A DNA stretch of 54,333 bases from Mesorhizobium sp. LNHC252B00 (GCF_000502955.1 NZ_AYWO01000002.1:233737-288069); one strand, 5' to 3'; positions 1 to 9,731 are shown, counted from the stretch's first letter. The notes: generated by a model from the sequence alone, not told the origin. Made by a program: numbers and translations.

Positions 1-760
1 TGCGGTTCAGCGCGGCGTGGTCGCCGTCCTGACCCGAGACCGGCACGGTGCCGGCCAACCCTTGAGCCGTCAGCGCCGCCACGACGCCGCCGGCGGTGCC
101 GTCATTGGCCGCGACCACGGCATCGACCTTGTTGTCGTTGGCGGTCAGGAACTGTTCCATGTTCTTCTGGGCATTGGCTGGCAGCCAGCCGTCCGTATAG
201 GCCTCGCCGACATTCTTGATCTTGCCGCTGTCGATGGCTTCCTTGAGCACTTCCATCGAGCCCGCGAACAGGAAGTCGGCATTCGGATCGGCACCCGAGC
301 CCTTGATGAAGACATAGTTGCCTTCCGGCTTGACCTTGAACACTTCGCGGGCCTGCATGCGGCCGACTTCCTTGTTGTCGAAGGTCAGATAGAAGACGTC
401 CTTGTTCTCGATCAGCCGGTCATAGCCGACGACCGGAATGCCTTCGTCCAGCGCCTTCTGTACCGCCGGGCCGATAGCCGAGGCATCCTGCGCCAGGATG
501 ATCAGCGAATTGGCGCCCTGCGAGATCAGGCTCTCGACATCGGTAAGCTGCTTGCCGGGATTGGACTGCGCGTCGGCGGAGATGTACTTGTCGCCGGCTG
601 CCTCGATCGCCGTCTTCATGGCGGCCTCGTCGGTCTTCCAGCGCTCTTCCTGGAAGTTGGACCACGAAACGCCGATGACCTTGTCCTTCGCCTGCGCGAC
701 TGACGCGAGCGTCAGCGACATGGCGACACCCGCCAGGATGGCGGCTGTGAATCTTTTCAT
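1..760 (-). CDS. xylF: D-xylose ABC transporter, periplasmic xylose-binding protein (partial, C-terminus beyond window)
   Basis: This is the periplasmic sugar-binding component of a high-affinity sugar ABC importer. About 253 residues are visible and the C-terminus runs off the left edge. The N-terminus is a typical Sec signal peptide ([19 protein letters not shown], then AQA). The mature part follows the xylose-binding family closely: an ERW motif near residue 40, GYDRLI, a TFDNKEVG segment, DGWLPANAQ, and the AANDGTAGG hinge. The ATG at 758-760 has a GGGAGG ribosome site just upstream. It is divergent from a ROK regulator, with two operator-like palindromes between them, which fits sugar-induced control. 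The remaining xyl transporter genes are presumably to the left. Ribose or another pentose is possible as ligand, but the fit to XylF is better. Confidence 0.85.
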   Translation of the reverse strand, partial: MKRFTAAILAGVAMSLTLASVAQAKDKVIGVSWSNFQEERWKTDEAAMKTAIEAAGDKYISADAQSNPGKQLTDVESLISQGANSLIILAQDASAIGPAVQKALDEGIPVVGYDRLIENKDVFYLTFDNKEVGRMQAREVFKVKPEGNYVFIKGSGADPNADFLFAGSMEVLKEAIDSGKIKNVGEAYTDGWLPANAQKNMEQFLTANDNKVDAVVAANDGTAGGVVAALTAQGLAGTVPVSGQDGDHAALNR

Positions 761-822
761 ATTATCCTCCCTGCGCCGCGTATGGCGCGACCAAACTGAC
801 CCTAAGGCCGGCACAAAGGCTC

Positions 823-847
823 TATTTTTTCGAGCCTCGAAAAAATA
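823..847. promoter_or_regulatory. Operator-like perfect palindrome between xylF and the ROK regulator
   Basis: A perfect inverted repeat: arms TATTTTTTCGAG and CTCGAAAAAATA around a single C at 835. It lies 62 bp upstream of the xylF start. AT-rich arms of this form are what ROK-family repressors (Mlc, NagC, XylR types) bind. A second, imperfect copy lies at 907-931. Assignment to the adjacent ROK protein is inference. Confidence 0.7.
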
Positions 848-906
848 CTGATCCAACACCCGAACGCTGTCAACATCGATTCTGAGGGATTTTGATGTGT
901 CTGCGA

Positions 907-931
907 ATTTTTTTCGAGCTCCGGAATAAAT
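907..931. promoter_or_regulatory. Second, imperfect ROK operator copy
   Basis: Aligned on the CGAG core, this 25-bp stretch (ATTTTTTTCGAG, then CTCCGGAATAAAT) matches the perfect palindrome at 823-847 at most positions. The centres are 84 bp apart, about eight helical turns. Two sites in one divergent promoter region suggest cooperative binding or looping, and repression of both genes. Confidence 0.5.
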
Positions 932-1029
932 AAATGACAGGCCGGGCGGCTTCTGCCAGTATTTGACAGCGTTGCCGACAGCGTTCGAGGGGACGGAGAA
1001 CCGCGGCGACCGGGAGGACTTGAACAGAC

Positions 1030-2274
1030 ATGTCGGTCGGAATCCGCCACGACGATTTGCGCCGGCGCAACCGGGCGATGGTGATCGCCGCTGTCCGCCG
1101 CGCCAGACAGCCTTCACGCACCGAGATCGCCGCAACCACGGGCCTCAGCCACTCGACCATATCGGCGATCTCCTCCGACCTGATCGGTGAAGGCATCCTG
1201 ACAGAAAGCAAGCCAAGCGAGGCCGGCTCGCTCAAACGTGGCCGGCCCCAGGTCGGGCTCAGCCTCAACCCGGAAGCGGCAGCGGTGATGACCGTGGTGC
1301 TGTCGCTGAATTTTCTCTCCGTCGCCGTCATCGACTATGCGGGCCAGGTGATATCAGAGGAACAGCGCCGGCTGGACACGTTGACCATAGCGCGCGACGC
1401 GCTGATCGGCGAATGCACGGCAATCGTGCGGCGTCGTTTCGAAGATCCCGATCTTGACGTTCACAGGATCGCCCGCATCGCGCTGGCGATCCAGGGCATC
1501 ACCGACACCCGTGCTCGCGCCATGCTGTGGTCGCCAATCACGCCGCACACCGATATCGCCTTCGCCGACATCCTCGAAGACGAGTTCGGCATCCCCGCCA
1601 CCATGGAGAACGACTGCAACATGATGGCGATCGCGCTGCGCTGGCGCGATCCCGATCGCTACCGCAACGATTTCATCGCCATCCTTTTGTCGCACGGCAT
1701 CGGCATGGGCCTGGTGCTGAAAGGCGAATTGTTCACCGGCACCCACTCGTCGGGCGGCGAGTTCGGTCATATGATCCATCGGCCGAACGGCGCGCTCTGC
1801 CGCTGCGGACGGCGCGGCTGCGTCGAGGCCTATGCCGGCAACTACGCCATCTGGCGCAATGCAAGGCAATTGGGTGAGGACGCGGAACCCGTCGCCGATG
1901 TCAGCGACGCCGACATGCGCTCGCTGGCGGCTGTGGCCCGCGAAAGTGACGGGCCCGAACGGGAGGCCTATCGCAAGGCCGGCGAAGCCCTCGGCTACGG
2001 TCTCGGCAGCCTTTTCGCGCTGATCGATCCGGCGCCCGTCGCCATGGTCGGCGTCAGCGCCGCCGCCTTCGACCTGATCGAGCCGGCATTGCGCAAGGCC
2101 ATCGCCCAGACCGCCGGCGGCCAGCATTCCGAATGGATTTCCTTCGAGGCCGAGCCGAACGAACTGCCGCTGATCCGCGAAGGCTGCGCCATGCGGGCAC
2201 TGACCTTCGTCGACCAGGAGATTTTTGCGCCAGGTGTGCTGGCGAGAGGGAGCGCCGGAAAGAGTGTCGCGTGA
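1030..2274 (+). CDS. ROK-family transcriptional regulator (XylR/NagC type)
   Basis: Predicted sugar-responsive repressor, 414 residues, the usual length for ROK regulators. Residues 13-60 form a winged helix-turn-helix ([19 protein letters not shown]). Residues about 85-400 form the ROK/actin-like sugar-binding fold, with ENDCN near 193, GEFGHM near 243, and the zinc signature CRCGRRGC (Cys257, Cys259, Cys264). The start at 1030 follows a GGGAGG ribosome site. It is divergent from xylF with paired palindromes in the 269-bp gap, so the simplest reading is a xylose-responsive regulator of that transporter and of itself. The ligand is inferred from the neighbour only. Confidence 0.88.
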   Translation: MSVGIRHDDLRRRNRAMVIAAVRRARQPSRTEIAATTGLSHSTISAISSDLIGEGILTESKPSEAGSLKRGRPQVGLSLNPEAAAVMTVVLSLNFLSVAVIDYAGQVISEEQRRLDTLTIARDALIGECTAIVRRRFEDPDLDVHRIARIALAIQGITDTRARAMLWSPITPHTDIAFADILEDEFGIPATMENDCNMMAIALRWRDPDRYRNDFIAILLSHGIGMGLVLKGELFTGTHSSGGEFGHMIHRPNGALCRCGRRGCVEAYAGNYAIWRNARQLGEDAEPVADVSDADMRSLAAVARESDGPEREAYRKAGEALGYGLGSLFALIDPAPVAMVGVSAAAFDLIEPALRKAIAQTAGGQHSEWISFEAEPNELPLIREGCAMRALTFVDQEIFAPGVLARGSAGKSVA

Positions 2275-2410
2275 GACCAGGGTCAAAAGCCAATAATTGT
2301 GAACAGCCGAGTTCGACGCTAGGCGGAAGTTAGCACGTCCTCGGTTGAACTCTCACAGCCAAGTCCCTTGCAGTCATTGCTGCGCCGATCGATTGCGCGG
2401 TCCGCGACAT

Positions 2411-3730
2411 CTACCGCTCCGTGAAAGCGCGAGCGAAGGAATCGCGCATTGGCCGTGCGAGATACTCGAAAAAGCTCCGGTCGCCAGTACTTATGAACGC
2501 TTCTACCGGCATTCCAGGATAGAGCTGCTCCGCTTTCACGCCGGGCGGCAAGGCGGAGGCAATTTTCAGCTTCGCGCGGAAATACGCTTCATGCGTAACC
2601 TGGTCGATGAGCCGGTCTGCGGAAACCTGTGTCACGATGGCTGAAATCTCAGGCGTGAGCCGCATGTTCAACGCTGATAGTCGCAGTCTTGCCGGCTGGC
2701 CGACACGAACCTGGTCGATGTCTTTCGGCGGCAGCCGTGCATCGACGACCAGACCCGATGTCGTAGGCAGAATCTCCATGATCTTCTCGCCGGGGGCAAT
2801 CACGCTGCCCTTGGAATTATAGGTGGACGACACCACGATGCCCGCTGCCGGTGCCTTGATCGTCGTCCGCCGCAGCACTGCCTCGGACGCCCGCATCTGT
2901 TCGTCGATGTCGGCCAGCGAAGACCGTACCTCGTCGAGCTTCGTCAGGGCTTCCTCCACGCGTTGCGTGGTCAGGCGCTCGATTTGCTCCTGGGCTTCGA
3001 CGATCTGGGTGTTGGCCGCTGCAAGATTTGCCTCCAGCGCCCCTGCCTGCCCGACGAGATCGGCTTCGCTGCGCAAAAGCTGCGAATATTCAGTGCGATT
3101 GGTGAGGCCTTTGTCCAGCAGATTGGTCTTGATGCCGAGCTCTTTCTTCACCACTTCGGCCTGTTGCTGGACGGCCAGTTTCTGGGCTTGCAATCCGACG
3201 ACAGACTGGCGATGCATGGCAACCCGCTGCGCGAGGATCGATTGTTCCGATCGAAACCGGGCGAGCCTGGCATTGAATTCCTTCTGCTGTTCTCGAACCA
3301 GAATCTCGAAATCGTCCTGGAACGGTGCTGGCGCGGCCCCCGTGATTGGCGCAAGCTGGTCCAATCCGTCGCGTTCCGCCTCCAGCCGCGAGGCGCTCGC
3401 CTTCAACGCGATCGACTGTCTCGTCAGCCGGTTGAGCTCGGCTTGCGCGGCCGTTCTATCCAGCAGGATCAGATCCTGGGCCTGCTGCACGCGATCGCCT
3501 TCATGGGCGAGCAACGCTTGAATGATACCGCCCTCAGGATGCTGAATGAGGATGTTTCCGCCTGTCGCCGAGATTGTGCCTTGCGTGATGACCGCGCCGG
3601 ACAACGGTGCACTGACCGCCCAATAGCCAAAACAACCTATCAATATCGCTGTTGCCGCATATCCGGCGAAAGCCACCCGCCGGATGTCGGTGCGCGCTTT
3701 GCCTTCCCAGACGAGACTCTGTGCTGCCAT
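2411..3730 (-). CDS. prsE: Type I secretion membrane-fusion (HlyD-family) adaptor, PrsE-like
   Basis: Periplasmic adaptor of a type I secretion system, 439 residues, linking the inner-membrane ABC protein to an outer-membrane TolC-like channel. One N-terminal membrane segment (about residues 22-42, TAILIGCFGYWAVSAPLSGA) follows a short cytoplasmic tail. Next come a lipoyl/barrel half (ILIQHPEGGIIQALLAHEGD, the HlyD signature), a long coiled coil (about 90-285), and the second barrel half (IKAPAAGIVV through the C-terminus). The start lies 3 bp after the stop of the ABC gene, so the two are translationally linked. No TolC gene is in the window. PrsE is the best-known rhizobial relative. The symbol is by similarity and context. 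Confidence 0.85.
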   Translation of the reverse strand: MAAQSLVWEGKARTDIRRVAFAGYAATAILIGCFGYWAVSAPLSGAVITQGTISATGGNILIQHPEGGIIQALLAHEGDRVQQAQDLILLDRTAAQAELNRLTRQSIALKASASRLEAERDGLDQLAPITGAAPAPFQDDFEILVREQQKEFNARLARFRSEQSILAQRVAMHRQSVVGLQAQKLAVQQQAEVVKKELGIKTNLLDKGLTNRTEYSQLLRSEADLVGQAGALEANLAAANTQIVEAQEQIERLTTQRVEEALTKLDEVRSSLADIDEQMRASEAVLRRTTIKAPAAGIVVSSTYNSKGSVIAPGEKIMEILPTTSGLVVDARLPPKDIDQVRVGQPARLRLSALNMRLTPEISAIVTQVSADRLIDQVTHEAYFRAKLKIASALPPGVKAEQLYPGMPVEAFISTGDRSFFEYLARPMRDSFARAFTER

Positions 3731-3733
3731 CTT

Positions 3734-5491
3734 CTAGGATCCAAAGCGGACGTTATGAGGGGTGCTGCGGATCGTCGTTACAAAGGACCCTGTCACCGCC
3801 ATGCTGCGCTTCGGGGGAAGGCCGATGCCGGCGATCGGCTGCCGCAACACGTCGCCGCTTGGACCGAAGGCTTCGATCACTCCACTGCGCAGAAGCATCA
3901 CGCGGTCGCAGGCTGCGGCGACCGAAGGGCGGTGCGTTATCACGATCGTCGTAACGCCCGCTCCTTTCGCCGCGGCAAGCACGTCTTCGAGCGCGGCTTC
4001 GCCGCTGCCGTCGAGATGTGTGCTGGGCTCATCCAGCACAAGAATACGCGGATTGCCGTAAAAGGCGCGCGCCAGCCCGATCCTTTGGCGTTCGCCGCCC
4101 GACAGTGTTCTGTCCGACGGACCTATTCCGGTCTGGTAGCCATCGCGCAGCGCCAGTATCAGTTCATGCGCCTGGGCACGTTTTGCCGCTTCGACGATAG
4201 AGGCGTCACTTGCATCAGGTTCAAAGCGGGCGACATTTTCCGCGATTGATCCGGGAAAGAGCTCCACCTCCTGAGCGAGATATCCGATATGACGGCCAAG
4301 CTGCTTCTCGTCCCAGTTTCTGAGGTCGGCGCCGTTTATCCTGACGCAGCCGCTGGTCGCTTGGATCGCACCGACAAGCAATCTTGCCAGGGTGGACTTG
4401 CCGGCCCCGCTTGGACCTATTATCGCAACCGCTTCGCCGGCGCCGATCTGGAAGTTCAGTCGCTTGATGATGGGTTCGGTGCCGGGCGTGGCGTTCGGAG
4501 CGACAAGGATCAGCCCCTGCACGACAATTTCGCCCGACGGATCCGGCAAGGTCAGTTTTCGCGCGTGTGCCGGATGGGCGGAAAGCGCCTTGTCCAACCG
4601 CTTCCACGATCGTCTGGCGTCGACGATCTGCCGCCATGAACCGATCAGTTGATCGAGCGGCTGCAGCGCGCGGGACGACACCAGGGAAGACGCGAAGATC
4701 ATCCCTGCCGTCATCTTCCCTTGCAGCACGAGCCATGCTCCAACGCCCAGTATCGCCAGCTGAAGGATCATGCGTACGGCTCGCGATGTTCCGCTGAAGA
4801 TCGCGTTGGCCGTGGACGAACGGTCATGAAGAACTAGCGCCTCCGCCACGTGCCTGCCCCAGACGCGCGCGGCGTTTTGGACCATACCCATAGCGAGCAG
4901 CGTCTCCGCGTTGCGGGCAAAGGCCTGCTCCGACAGGCTGGCGACAGCCGAACGTTCCGCGGACAAAGCGTCGTTCCTGCCGACGGCGAGCTGATTTGCC
5001 AGGACCAGCGTAAGCAACAGCGCAACCCCTGCCAGCGTAAGCCAAAACAGAAAGGGATGGATGAGGTACAGCAGGGTGAGGAAGAAGGGAGCAAACGGCA
5101 GGTCGAACAAGACCGCCACGCTGCGTGACCTGATGAAGGCGCATATCGAGGCAAGGTCGCGCAGTGGAGACATGGCTGCGCCGCCGGCGTACTTGGCTTC
5201 AAGCGAGACGGCGAATGTCCTCGCACCCAGTCTGTCGTCGACAGTGGCTGCAACGCGCTGCGTGTAGATGGAGCGGACCGCATCGAGGAGACCGAGAAAG
5301 GCTAGCGCGAGAACCGCGATAGCCGACAGGTAGAACAGCGTCTCGACGCGGTAGGAAGGCAGGACGCGGTCATAGACCTGCAACAGATAAAGGGGGATCA
5401 CCAACAGCAGGATGTTGATGAGGAACGAGAAAGCACCGACATCGGCGATGGCGCGCCTGAAAACTGCCCGCAAACTGGACTCTCCAATCAT
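3734..5491 (-). CDS. prsD: Type I secretion ABC transporter, permease/ATPase fusion (PrsD-like)
   Basis: Inner-membrane ABC exporter of 585 residues that energises secretion of RTX-type proteins. The transmembrane domain fills about residues 15-310. The ATPase follows with Walker A GPSGAGKST at 359-367, signature LSGGERQRIGLARA from 463, and Walker B LVLDEPS at 484-490, then the switch histidine in ITHRP. There is no N-terminal C39 peptidase domain, so substrates keep their ends, as for RTX proteins. It lies between the glycanase gene (46 bp upstream) and the adaptor (3 bp downstream), giving a complete substrate-exporter-adaptor operon. In Sinorhizobium, PrsD/PrsE export the glycanases ExsH and ExoK. 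Confidence 0.88.
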   Translation of the reverse strand: MIGESSLRAVFRRAIADVGAFSFLINILLLVIPLYLLQVYDRVLPSYRVETLFYLSAIAVLALAFLGLLDAVRSIYTQRVAATVDDRLGARTFAVSLEAKYAGGAAMSPLRDLASICAFIRSRSVAVLFDLPFAPFFLTLLYLIHPFLFWLTLAGVALLLTLVLANQLAVGRNDALSAERSAVASLSEQAFARNAETLLAMGMVQNAARVWGRHVAEALVLHDRSSTANAIFSGTSRAVRMILQLAILGVGAWLVLQGKMTAGMIFASSLVSSRALQPLDQLIGSWRQIVDARRSWKRLDKALSAHPAHARKLTLPDPSGEIVVQGLILVAPNATPGTEPIIKRLNFQIGAGEAVAIIGPSGAGKSTLARLLVGAIQATSGCVRINGADLRNWDEKQLGRHIGYLAQEVELFPGSIAENVARFEPDASDASIVEAAKRAQAHELILALRDGYQTGIGPSDRTLSGGERQRIGLARAFYGNPRILVLDEPSTHLDGSGEAALEDVLAAAKGAGVTTIVITHRPSVAAACDRVMLLRSGVIEAFGPSGDVLRQPIAGIGLPPKRSMAVTGSFVTTIRSTPHNVRFGS

Positions 5492-5537
5492 CCCCGCGCT
5501 CCCTGACGGCTAATGGCCTCAAACATGAAGCCGCCGC

Positions 5538-6950
5538 TTAGACCGAGTGGTCGCTTGCCATGTCCAAGGGTTGGTCCAGCGTATAGGCGTGGATATAGTC
5601 GATTTTCATCTCCGCTGGAGTAGCCAGATGGTCAGGAGGCTGGCCGGCAATGCCGCCCACCGCGAGATTGGCCAGTATGTACATGGGGTCGTGCATGTCG
5701 GACGGCGTCGCCGCTTGGGCGACCTTCACACCGTCATAGGTCCAGACAAGCTCATCCTTTGTCCAGAGCAGGCCATAGGTGTGGAAACCGTCAGTGTCCG
5801 CAACGTTCACGGTGGACGAAACCTTCGTGTGCTCTCCCGTCTCATTGGTGTGCGCTGTCATGAAAAGCGTGTTCGGATCCTGACCGCGCGTTTCGACGAC
5901 GTCCAGCTCCGGCGGCCACGATCCGTCTTCCGGAAGCAGCCAGAAGGCCGGCCAGGCTCCGGCCGTTTCGGGCAGGTCCGCCCGCATTTCGAAATAGCCG
6001 TAGGTTTGCGCGAAGGTGTCGTGGGTCGTCAGTATCCCCGATGTGTATTCGTAGTTGTTGATCAGAGGCTTGATGTCCTCCGGCGCCTGCGCGGCGGTGA
6101 TGGTGAGGACGCCGTTTTCAACGCTGAACGGGTGGACGGAACTCGTCGGCCCGTAATTGGCGTCGATATACCATTGCAACTCGCCATTGCTGCTCAATGT
6201 GCTGCCGTTCGGCGCGCCCCACGAGAAATTGGAATTCCACGTGCCGTCCTGCCCGTCCCGAAGGCTCAGCGTGTTGAATTCGTCGGAGAAGGACAGCGTC
6301 ATTCCGGACTTGTCTATCGGCAGTTCGAACTGGGTGGGCTGCAACTTGTCGATGGTCGTATTCTTGAACACCAGGATCTCGTCAGATCCGAGGTTCAGCA
6401 TCACGTTCGATTCCACCTGAACCATCTGCGAACGGACGGCGTCGAACGAAGTGAAGTCATAGCCGTTAAGGCGCACCACATCGGTCGCACCGAAATCGAA
6501 GATAAGATCGCTCCCATTTCCTTTGGAGATGGCGAAAGTGTCGGCGCCGTCACCGCCGATCAGGACATCATTTCCCTTGCCGCCATCCAGCGTCTGATGA
6601 CCCGACCCGCCCTTGATGATGTTGTCCAACGCATTTCCGAACGCATATCGATTGGCGCCGGTAACGACCAGGTTCTCGAAATTGTCGGGGAGCTTGTAGC
6701 TCATCCAGGTGTCGATCGTGTCGATCCCGGCCCCGGGATCTTCGACCGCCTTATTGTTGGTGGAATAGAGGTGATAGTAGTCATCGCCGGCGCCACCGTA
6801 CATCGTGACATAGACGCCGGTGTCTCCCCAGAAGGAGTCGTTGCCTGAAGTGCCATGCAGTTCGGCCCCGGCTCCGGTTGCCGAGAACCAATGACTGGAC
6901 GCGCCGGTGTAGGGAAGAGGAATACCTTTGGCGTTTAAGACCGTGCTCAT
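5538..6950 (-). CDS. Secreted RTX-type family 16 endoglycanase (ExsH/ExoK-like)
   Basis: Predicted extracellular beta-glycanase of 470 residues that would trim exopolysaccharide. There is no Sec signal. Residues about 32-140 hold calcium-binding RTX repeats (GGAGDDYYH, GGKGNDVLIGGDGADTF), which fits export by the adjacent type I system. Residues about 218-460 are a GH16 domain with the catalytic motif ELDVVE (Glu348, Asp350, Glu353) and FWLLPEDG just before it. The start at 6950 is preferred over an in-frame ATG 36 bp upstream because AGGAAGGA precedes it at normal spacing. The RTX block comes before the catalytic domain. Substrate is inferred: succinoglycan-like polysaccharide is likely, but other beta-glucans are possible. 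Confidence 0.88.
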   Translation of the reverse strand: MSTVLNAKGIPLPYTGASSHWFSATGAGAELHGTSGNDSFWGDTGVYVTMYGGAGDDYYHLYSTNNKAVEDPGAGIDTIDTWMSYKLPDNFENLVVTGANRYAFGNALDNIIKGGSGHQTLDGGKGNDVLIGGDGADTFAISKGNGSDLIFDFGATDVVRLNGYDFTSFDAVRSQMVQVESNVMLNLGSDEILVFKNTTIDKLQPTQFELPIDKSGMTLSFSDEFNTLSLRDGQDGTWNSNFSWGAPNGSTLSSNGELQWYIDANYGPTSSVHPFSVENGVLTITAAQAPEDIKPLINNYEYTSGILTTHDTFAQTYGYFEMRADLPETAGAWPAFWLLPEDGSWPPELDVVETRGQDPNTLFMTAHTNETGEHTKVSSTVNVADTDGFHTYGLLWTKDELVWTYDGVKVAQAATPSDMHDPMYILANLAVGGIAGQPPDHLATPAEMKIDYIHAYTLDQPLDMASDHSV

Positions 6951-7485
6951 CAGAAATCCTTCCTCTTTAGTGTCCGACCTGGTCAAATCATTCGGCGCAG
7001 CGTCCGGCGACCGCTTTCAAAGCAACGTTGCAACGAACGAGATCGTTCCCGCGGAATCATCATCAGATCCAAGATCGTATTGACTATTCGGAGCACATAC
7101 AATCAATAAAGAAGAGGGAAACTCGCTCTTAGTCGGATGCAATTTTTAATAAAATTGCGAATTTATGCGAAACCACATCCTCTAGCGGGCACATAGCCAT
7201 ATTAGTTCAAATTGTTTCTTGAGGCGCGCGACTTTGATCGGAGGTCTGCGGGCAAGATAGCAATGTGACCAACTAAAGTGTCACGGGCCGTGCTTCCTGC
7301 GGCCAGCCTGGCAGAAAAGCGAATTGGGAGATCGGAAGGCAATCGCCAGCCAGTCAAGGTACGCGCGAGCCCGCGACCGCGAAGGGCAGTTTAGACTTCG
7401 ATGCCGCCTGCTTGAATGTCTGCCATCGCGTGGCCATTGGCGACGACCTGCTGATCGAATTTGAACCTTGGTTCCGATCTATCGG
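6951..7485. other. AT-rich intergenic region upstream of the glycanase operon
   Basis: About 535 bp with no credible coding frame on either strand. The stretch 7020-7220 is clearly more AT-rich than its surroundings and holds a perfect 8-bp-arm inverted repeat at 7139-7158. It should carry the promoter of the glycanase-secretion operon. AT-rich promoter DNA of this kind is typical of exopolysaccharide genes controlled by MucR/Ros-type repressors, but I cannot identify a defined site. The part next to phoB (7230-7485) shows nothing recognisable. Confidence 0.5.
7139..7158. promoter_or_regulatory. AT-rich inverted repeat in the glycanase promoter region
   Basis: Arms GCAATTTT and AAAATTGC are perfect and separated by TAAT. 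The site lies about 190 bp upstream of the glycanase start. A regulator-binding site is the likely role. Which protein binds is not visible from sequence. Confidence 0.4.
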
Positions 7486-8175
7486 CTAGTCTTCCCTGAT
7501 CGCGTAGCCTGCGCCCCGAATGGTGCGGATGACGTCGGGCATGCGGCCGTTGTTGACGGCTTTGCGCAGCCGCCCGACATGCACGTCTACCGTGCGTTCG
7601 TCGATGTAGATCGTTTCGCCCCAGACGTTGTCGAGCAGCTGGCTGCGCGAGAACACGCGGCCGGGATGGCGCATCATGAATTCGAGCAGGCGGAATTCGG
7701 TCGGCCCGAGCCGGATCTCGCTCTTCTTGCGATAGACCCGGTGCGATTCTCGATCGAGCACGATGTCGCCGACCTTCAGCACGCTGGACAGCAGTTCCGG
7801 CTTGGCACGGCGCAGCAGCGCCTTGACCCTGGCCATGAACTCCGGTGTCGAAAACGGCTTTACCAGATAATCGTCGGCGCCGGTCGAGAGGCCCCGCACG
7901 CGATCGCTCTCCTCGCCGCGCGCGGTCAGCATGATGATCGGCAGCCGCTCGGTCTCGGGACGCATTCGCAGGCGCCGGCAGAGTTCGATGCCGGAGACCG
8001 CCGGTACCATCCAGTCGAGCACCAGAAGGTCAGGCACGTTCTCCTGCAGCCGGATCTCGGCCTCGTCGCCGCGCGTCACGACCTCGACCTGATAGCCCTC
8101 GGACTCCAGATTGTAACGGAGCAGCACGCCTAGCGGCTCCTCGTCCTCCACCACCATGATGCGTGGCGCGATCAT
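7486..8175 (-). CDS. phoB: Phosphate regulon response regulator PhoB
   Basis: OmpR-family response regulator, 229 residues. The receiver domain (1-120) has the acidic pair in VVEDEE, the phospho-acceptor Asp54 in LVLDWM, and the conserved Lys in LVKPFS. The winged-helix DNA-binding domain (about 128-225) ends with TVDVHVGRLRKAVN and IRTIRGAGYAI. It is the last gene of the pst operon, 19 bp after phoU, so it is itself under Pho control. The partner kinase gene phoR is not in the window. The binding target should include the Pho box at 12764-12792. Confidence 0.96.
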   Translation of the reverse strand: MIAPRIMVVEDEEPLGVLLRYNLESEGYQVEVVTRGDEAEIRLQENVPDLLVLDWMVPAVSGIELCRRLRMRPETERLPIIMLTARGEESDRVRGLSTGADDYLVKPFSTPEFMARVKALLRRAKPELLSSVLKVGDIVLDRESHRVYRKKSEIRLGPTEFRLLEFMMRHPGRVFSRSQLLDNVWGETIYIDERTVDVHVGRLRKAVNNGRMPDVIRTIRGAGYAIRED

Positions 8176-8194
8176 CGGCTGGTTACCCCTGTCG

Positions 8195-8902
8195 TCATGC
8201 CGCGGGCGCGGACATTGTCGTCTCGTCCTGTTTCGGACGATTGGCCGGCAGCTGCGTGCCGGTCAAAACATAATAGGCATTTTCCGCGATGTTGGTGACA
8301 TGGTCGCCGATGCGCTCGAGGTTCTTGGCGCAGAACAAAAGATGCGTGCACGCGGTGATGTTGCGCGGGTCTTCCATCATATAGGTGAGAAGCTCGCGGA
8401 ACACGGAGGTGTATTTGACGTCGATGCGTTCGTCGTCGGCACGCAGTTTCGCCAGCGCGGCGGCGTCACGCGCCGCATATTCCTCGATGACGCCCTGCAC
8501 CTGGATCAGCACCAGTTGTGCCATTCCATCGATCGAGTGCGAAAGGTCGCGCGGCGTGACGCTGAGGCCGACAGTGCCGACACGCTTGGCGATGTTCTTG
8601 GCAAGGTCGCCGATGCGTTCGAGATCGCCGGCCATGCGGATAGAACCGACGACATGGCGCAGATCATCGGCCATCGGCTGCCGCTTGGCGATCAGCGTGA
8701 TTGCGCGGTCGTCGAGCTCGCGCTGGCGCGCGTCCATGATCGCATCATCGGAGACGACGCGCTGTGCCAAGGCGTTGTCGGAATTCAAGAGCGCCTTGGT
8801 CGCACCGCCGACCATCGAGCTGGCGAGATCGCCCATGTCGCTGATGAGCTTGCTGATCTGACCGAGATCCTCGTCGAAAGAAGCGACTGTATGTTCGCTC
8901 AT
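8195..8902 (-). CDS. phoU: Phosphate signalling regulator PhoU
   Basis: PhoU, 235 residues, made of two three-helix PhoU repeats (about 15-105 and 118-215), each with the metal-binding E/DxxxD-type helix (RIGDLAKNIA and RIGDHVTNIAENAYYV). It keeps the Pst transporter and PhoR signalling inactive when phosphate is plentiful. It lies between pstB and phoB with short gaps, the standard position. Confidence 0.96.
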   Translation of the reverse strand: MSEHTVASFDEDLGQISKLISDMGDLASSMVGGATKALLNSDNALAQRVVSDDAIMDARQRELDDRAITLIAKRQPMADDLRHVVGSIRMAGDLERIGDLAKNIAKRVGTVGLSVTPRDLSHSIDGMAQLVLIQVQGVIEEYAARDAAALAKLRADDERIDVKYTSVFRELLTYMMEDPRNITACTHLLFCAKNLERIGDHVTNIAENAYYVLTGTQLPANRPKQDETTMSAPAA

Positions 8903-8927
8903 GATCCTGTTCCTCGTATGCCTGAGC

Positions 8928-9731
8928 TCAGCCGAAGCGGCCGGTGATGTAGTCCTGCGTGCGCTTCTCGCGGGGCGACGTGAATATCCTCTCCGTGCGG
9001 TCGAACTCGACCAGCTCGCCCAGATACATGAAGGCCGTCTGCTTCGATACGCGCGCCGCCTGCTGCATGTTGTGGGTGACGATGACGATCGTGTAATCGG
9101 CTTGCAACTCGTCGATGAGCTCCTCGATCTTGGCGGTCGACAGCGGGTCGAGCGCCGAAGCGGGCTCGTCGAGCAGGATGACTTCCGGCTTCACCGCTAC
9201 GGTGCGGGCGATGCAGAGCCGCTGCTGCTGACCGCCGGAGAGGCTGAGGCCGCTGGCGTCAAGCTTGTCCTTGACCTCGGTCCAGAGTGCCGCGCGCTTC
9301 AGCGCCTGCTCGACGCGGCCGTCCATCTCCGACTTGTTCAGCTTCTCGTAGAGCCTGATGCCGAACGCGATGTTTTCATAGATCGACATCGGAAATGGCG
9401 TCGGCTTCTGGAACACCATGCCGATCTTGGTGCGCAGCAGGTTGAGGTCCTGCGAGCGGTCGAGAACGTTCTGGCCGTCGAGCAGCACCTGACCTTCGGC
9501 CGTCTGCTTGGGATAGAGCTCGTAGATGCGGTTGAAGACGCGCAGCAGCGTCGACTTCCCGCAGCCCGAAGGCCCGATGAAGGCGGTGACGCTGCGCTCC
9601 GGCAAGGACAGCGTAATGTCCTTCAGCGCCTTCGACTGGCCGTAGTAGAAGTTGAGGTTCTTGACCTCGATCTTGGCCTTGGCGGTGGCCTCGGCGGCGA
9701 TCGTCATGTCTGGAGACAACATCTGGCTCAT
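8928..9731 (-). CDS. pstB: Phosphate ABC transporter ATPase PstB
   Basis: ATPase subunit of the phosphate importer, 267 residues. Walker [10 protein letters not shown] is at 53-61, followed by the PstB-specific [11 protein letters not shown], the Q-loop [12 protein letters not shown], signature LSGGQQQRL, and Walker [12 protein letters not shown]. The ATG at 9729-9731 overlaps the pstA stop codon as ATGA, which argues for translational coupling and for this start rather than an in-frame ATG 99 bp upstream inside pstA. Confidence 0.96.
   Translation of the reverse strand: MSQMLSPDMTIAAEATAKAKIEVKNLNFYYGQSKALKDITLSLPERSVTAFIGPSGCGKSTLLRVFNRIYELYPKQTAEGQVLLDGQNVLDRSQDLNLLRTKIGMVFQKPTPFPMSIYENIAFGIRLYEKLNKSEMDGRVEQALKRAALWTEVKDKLDASGLSLSGGQQQRLCIARTVAVKPEVILLDEPASALDPLSTAKIEELIDELQADYTIVIVTHNMQQAARVSKQTAFMYLGELVEFDRTERIFTSPREKRTQDYITGRFG

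Noticed and set aside
5547..6848. A 433-codon open frame opposite the GH16 glycanase gene
   Set aside because: Shadow of a gene with clear RTX and GH16 motifs on the other strand.
7035..7048. Short inverted repeat GAACGA-GA-TCGTTC upstream of the glycanase gene
   Set aside because: Six-base arms in a 500-bp region are expected by chance; the longer AT-rich repeat at 7139 is more convincing.
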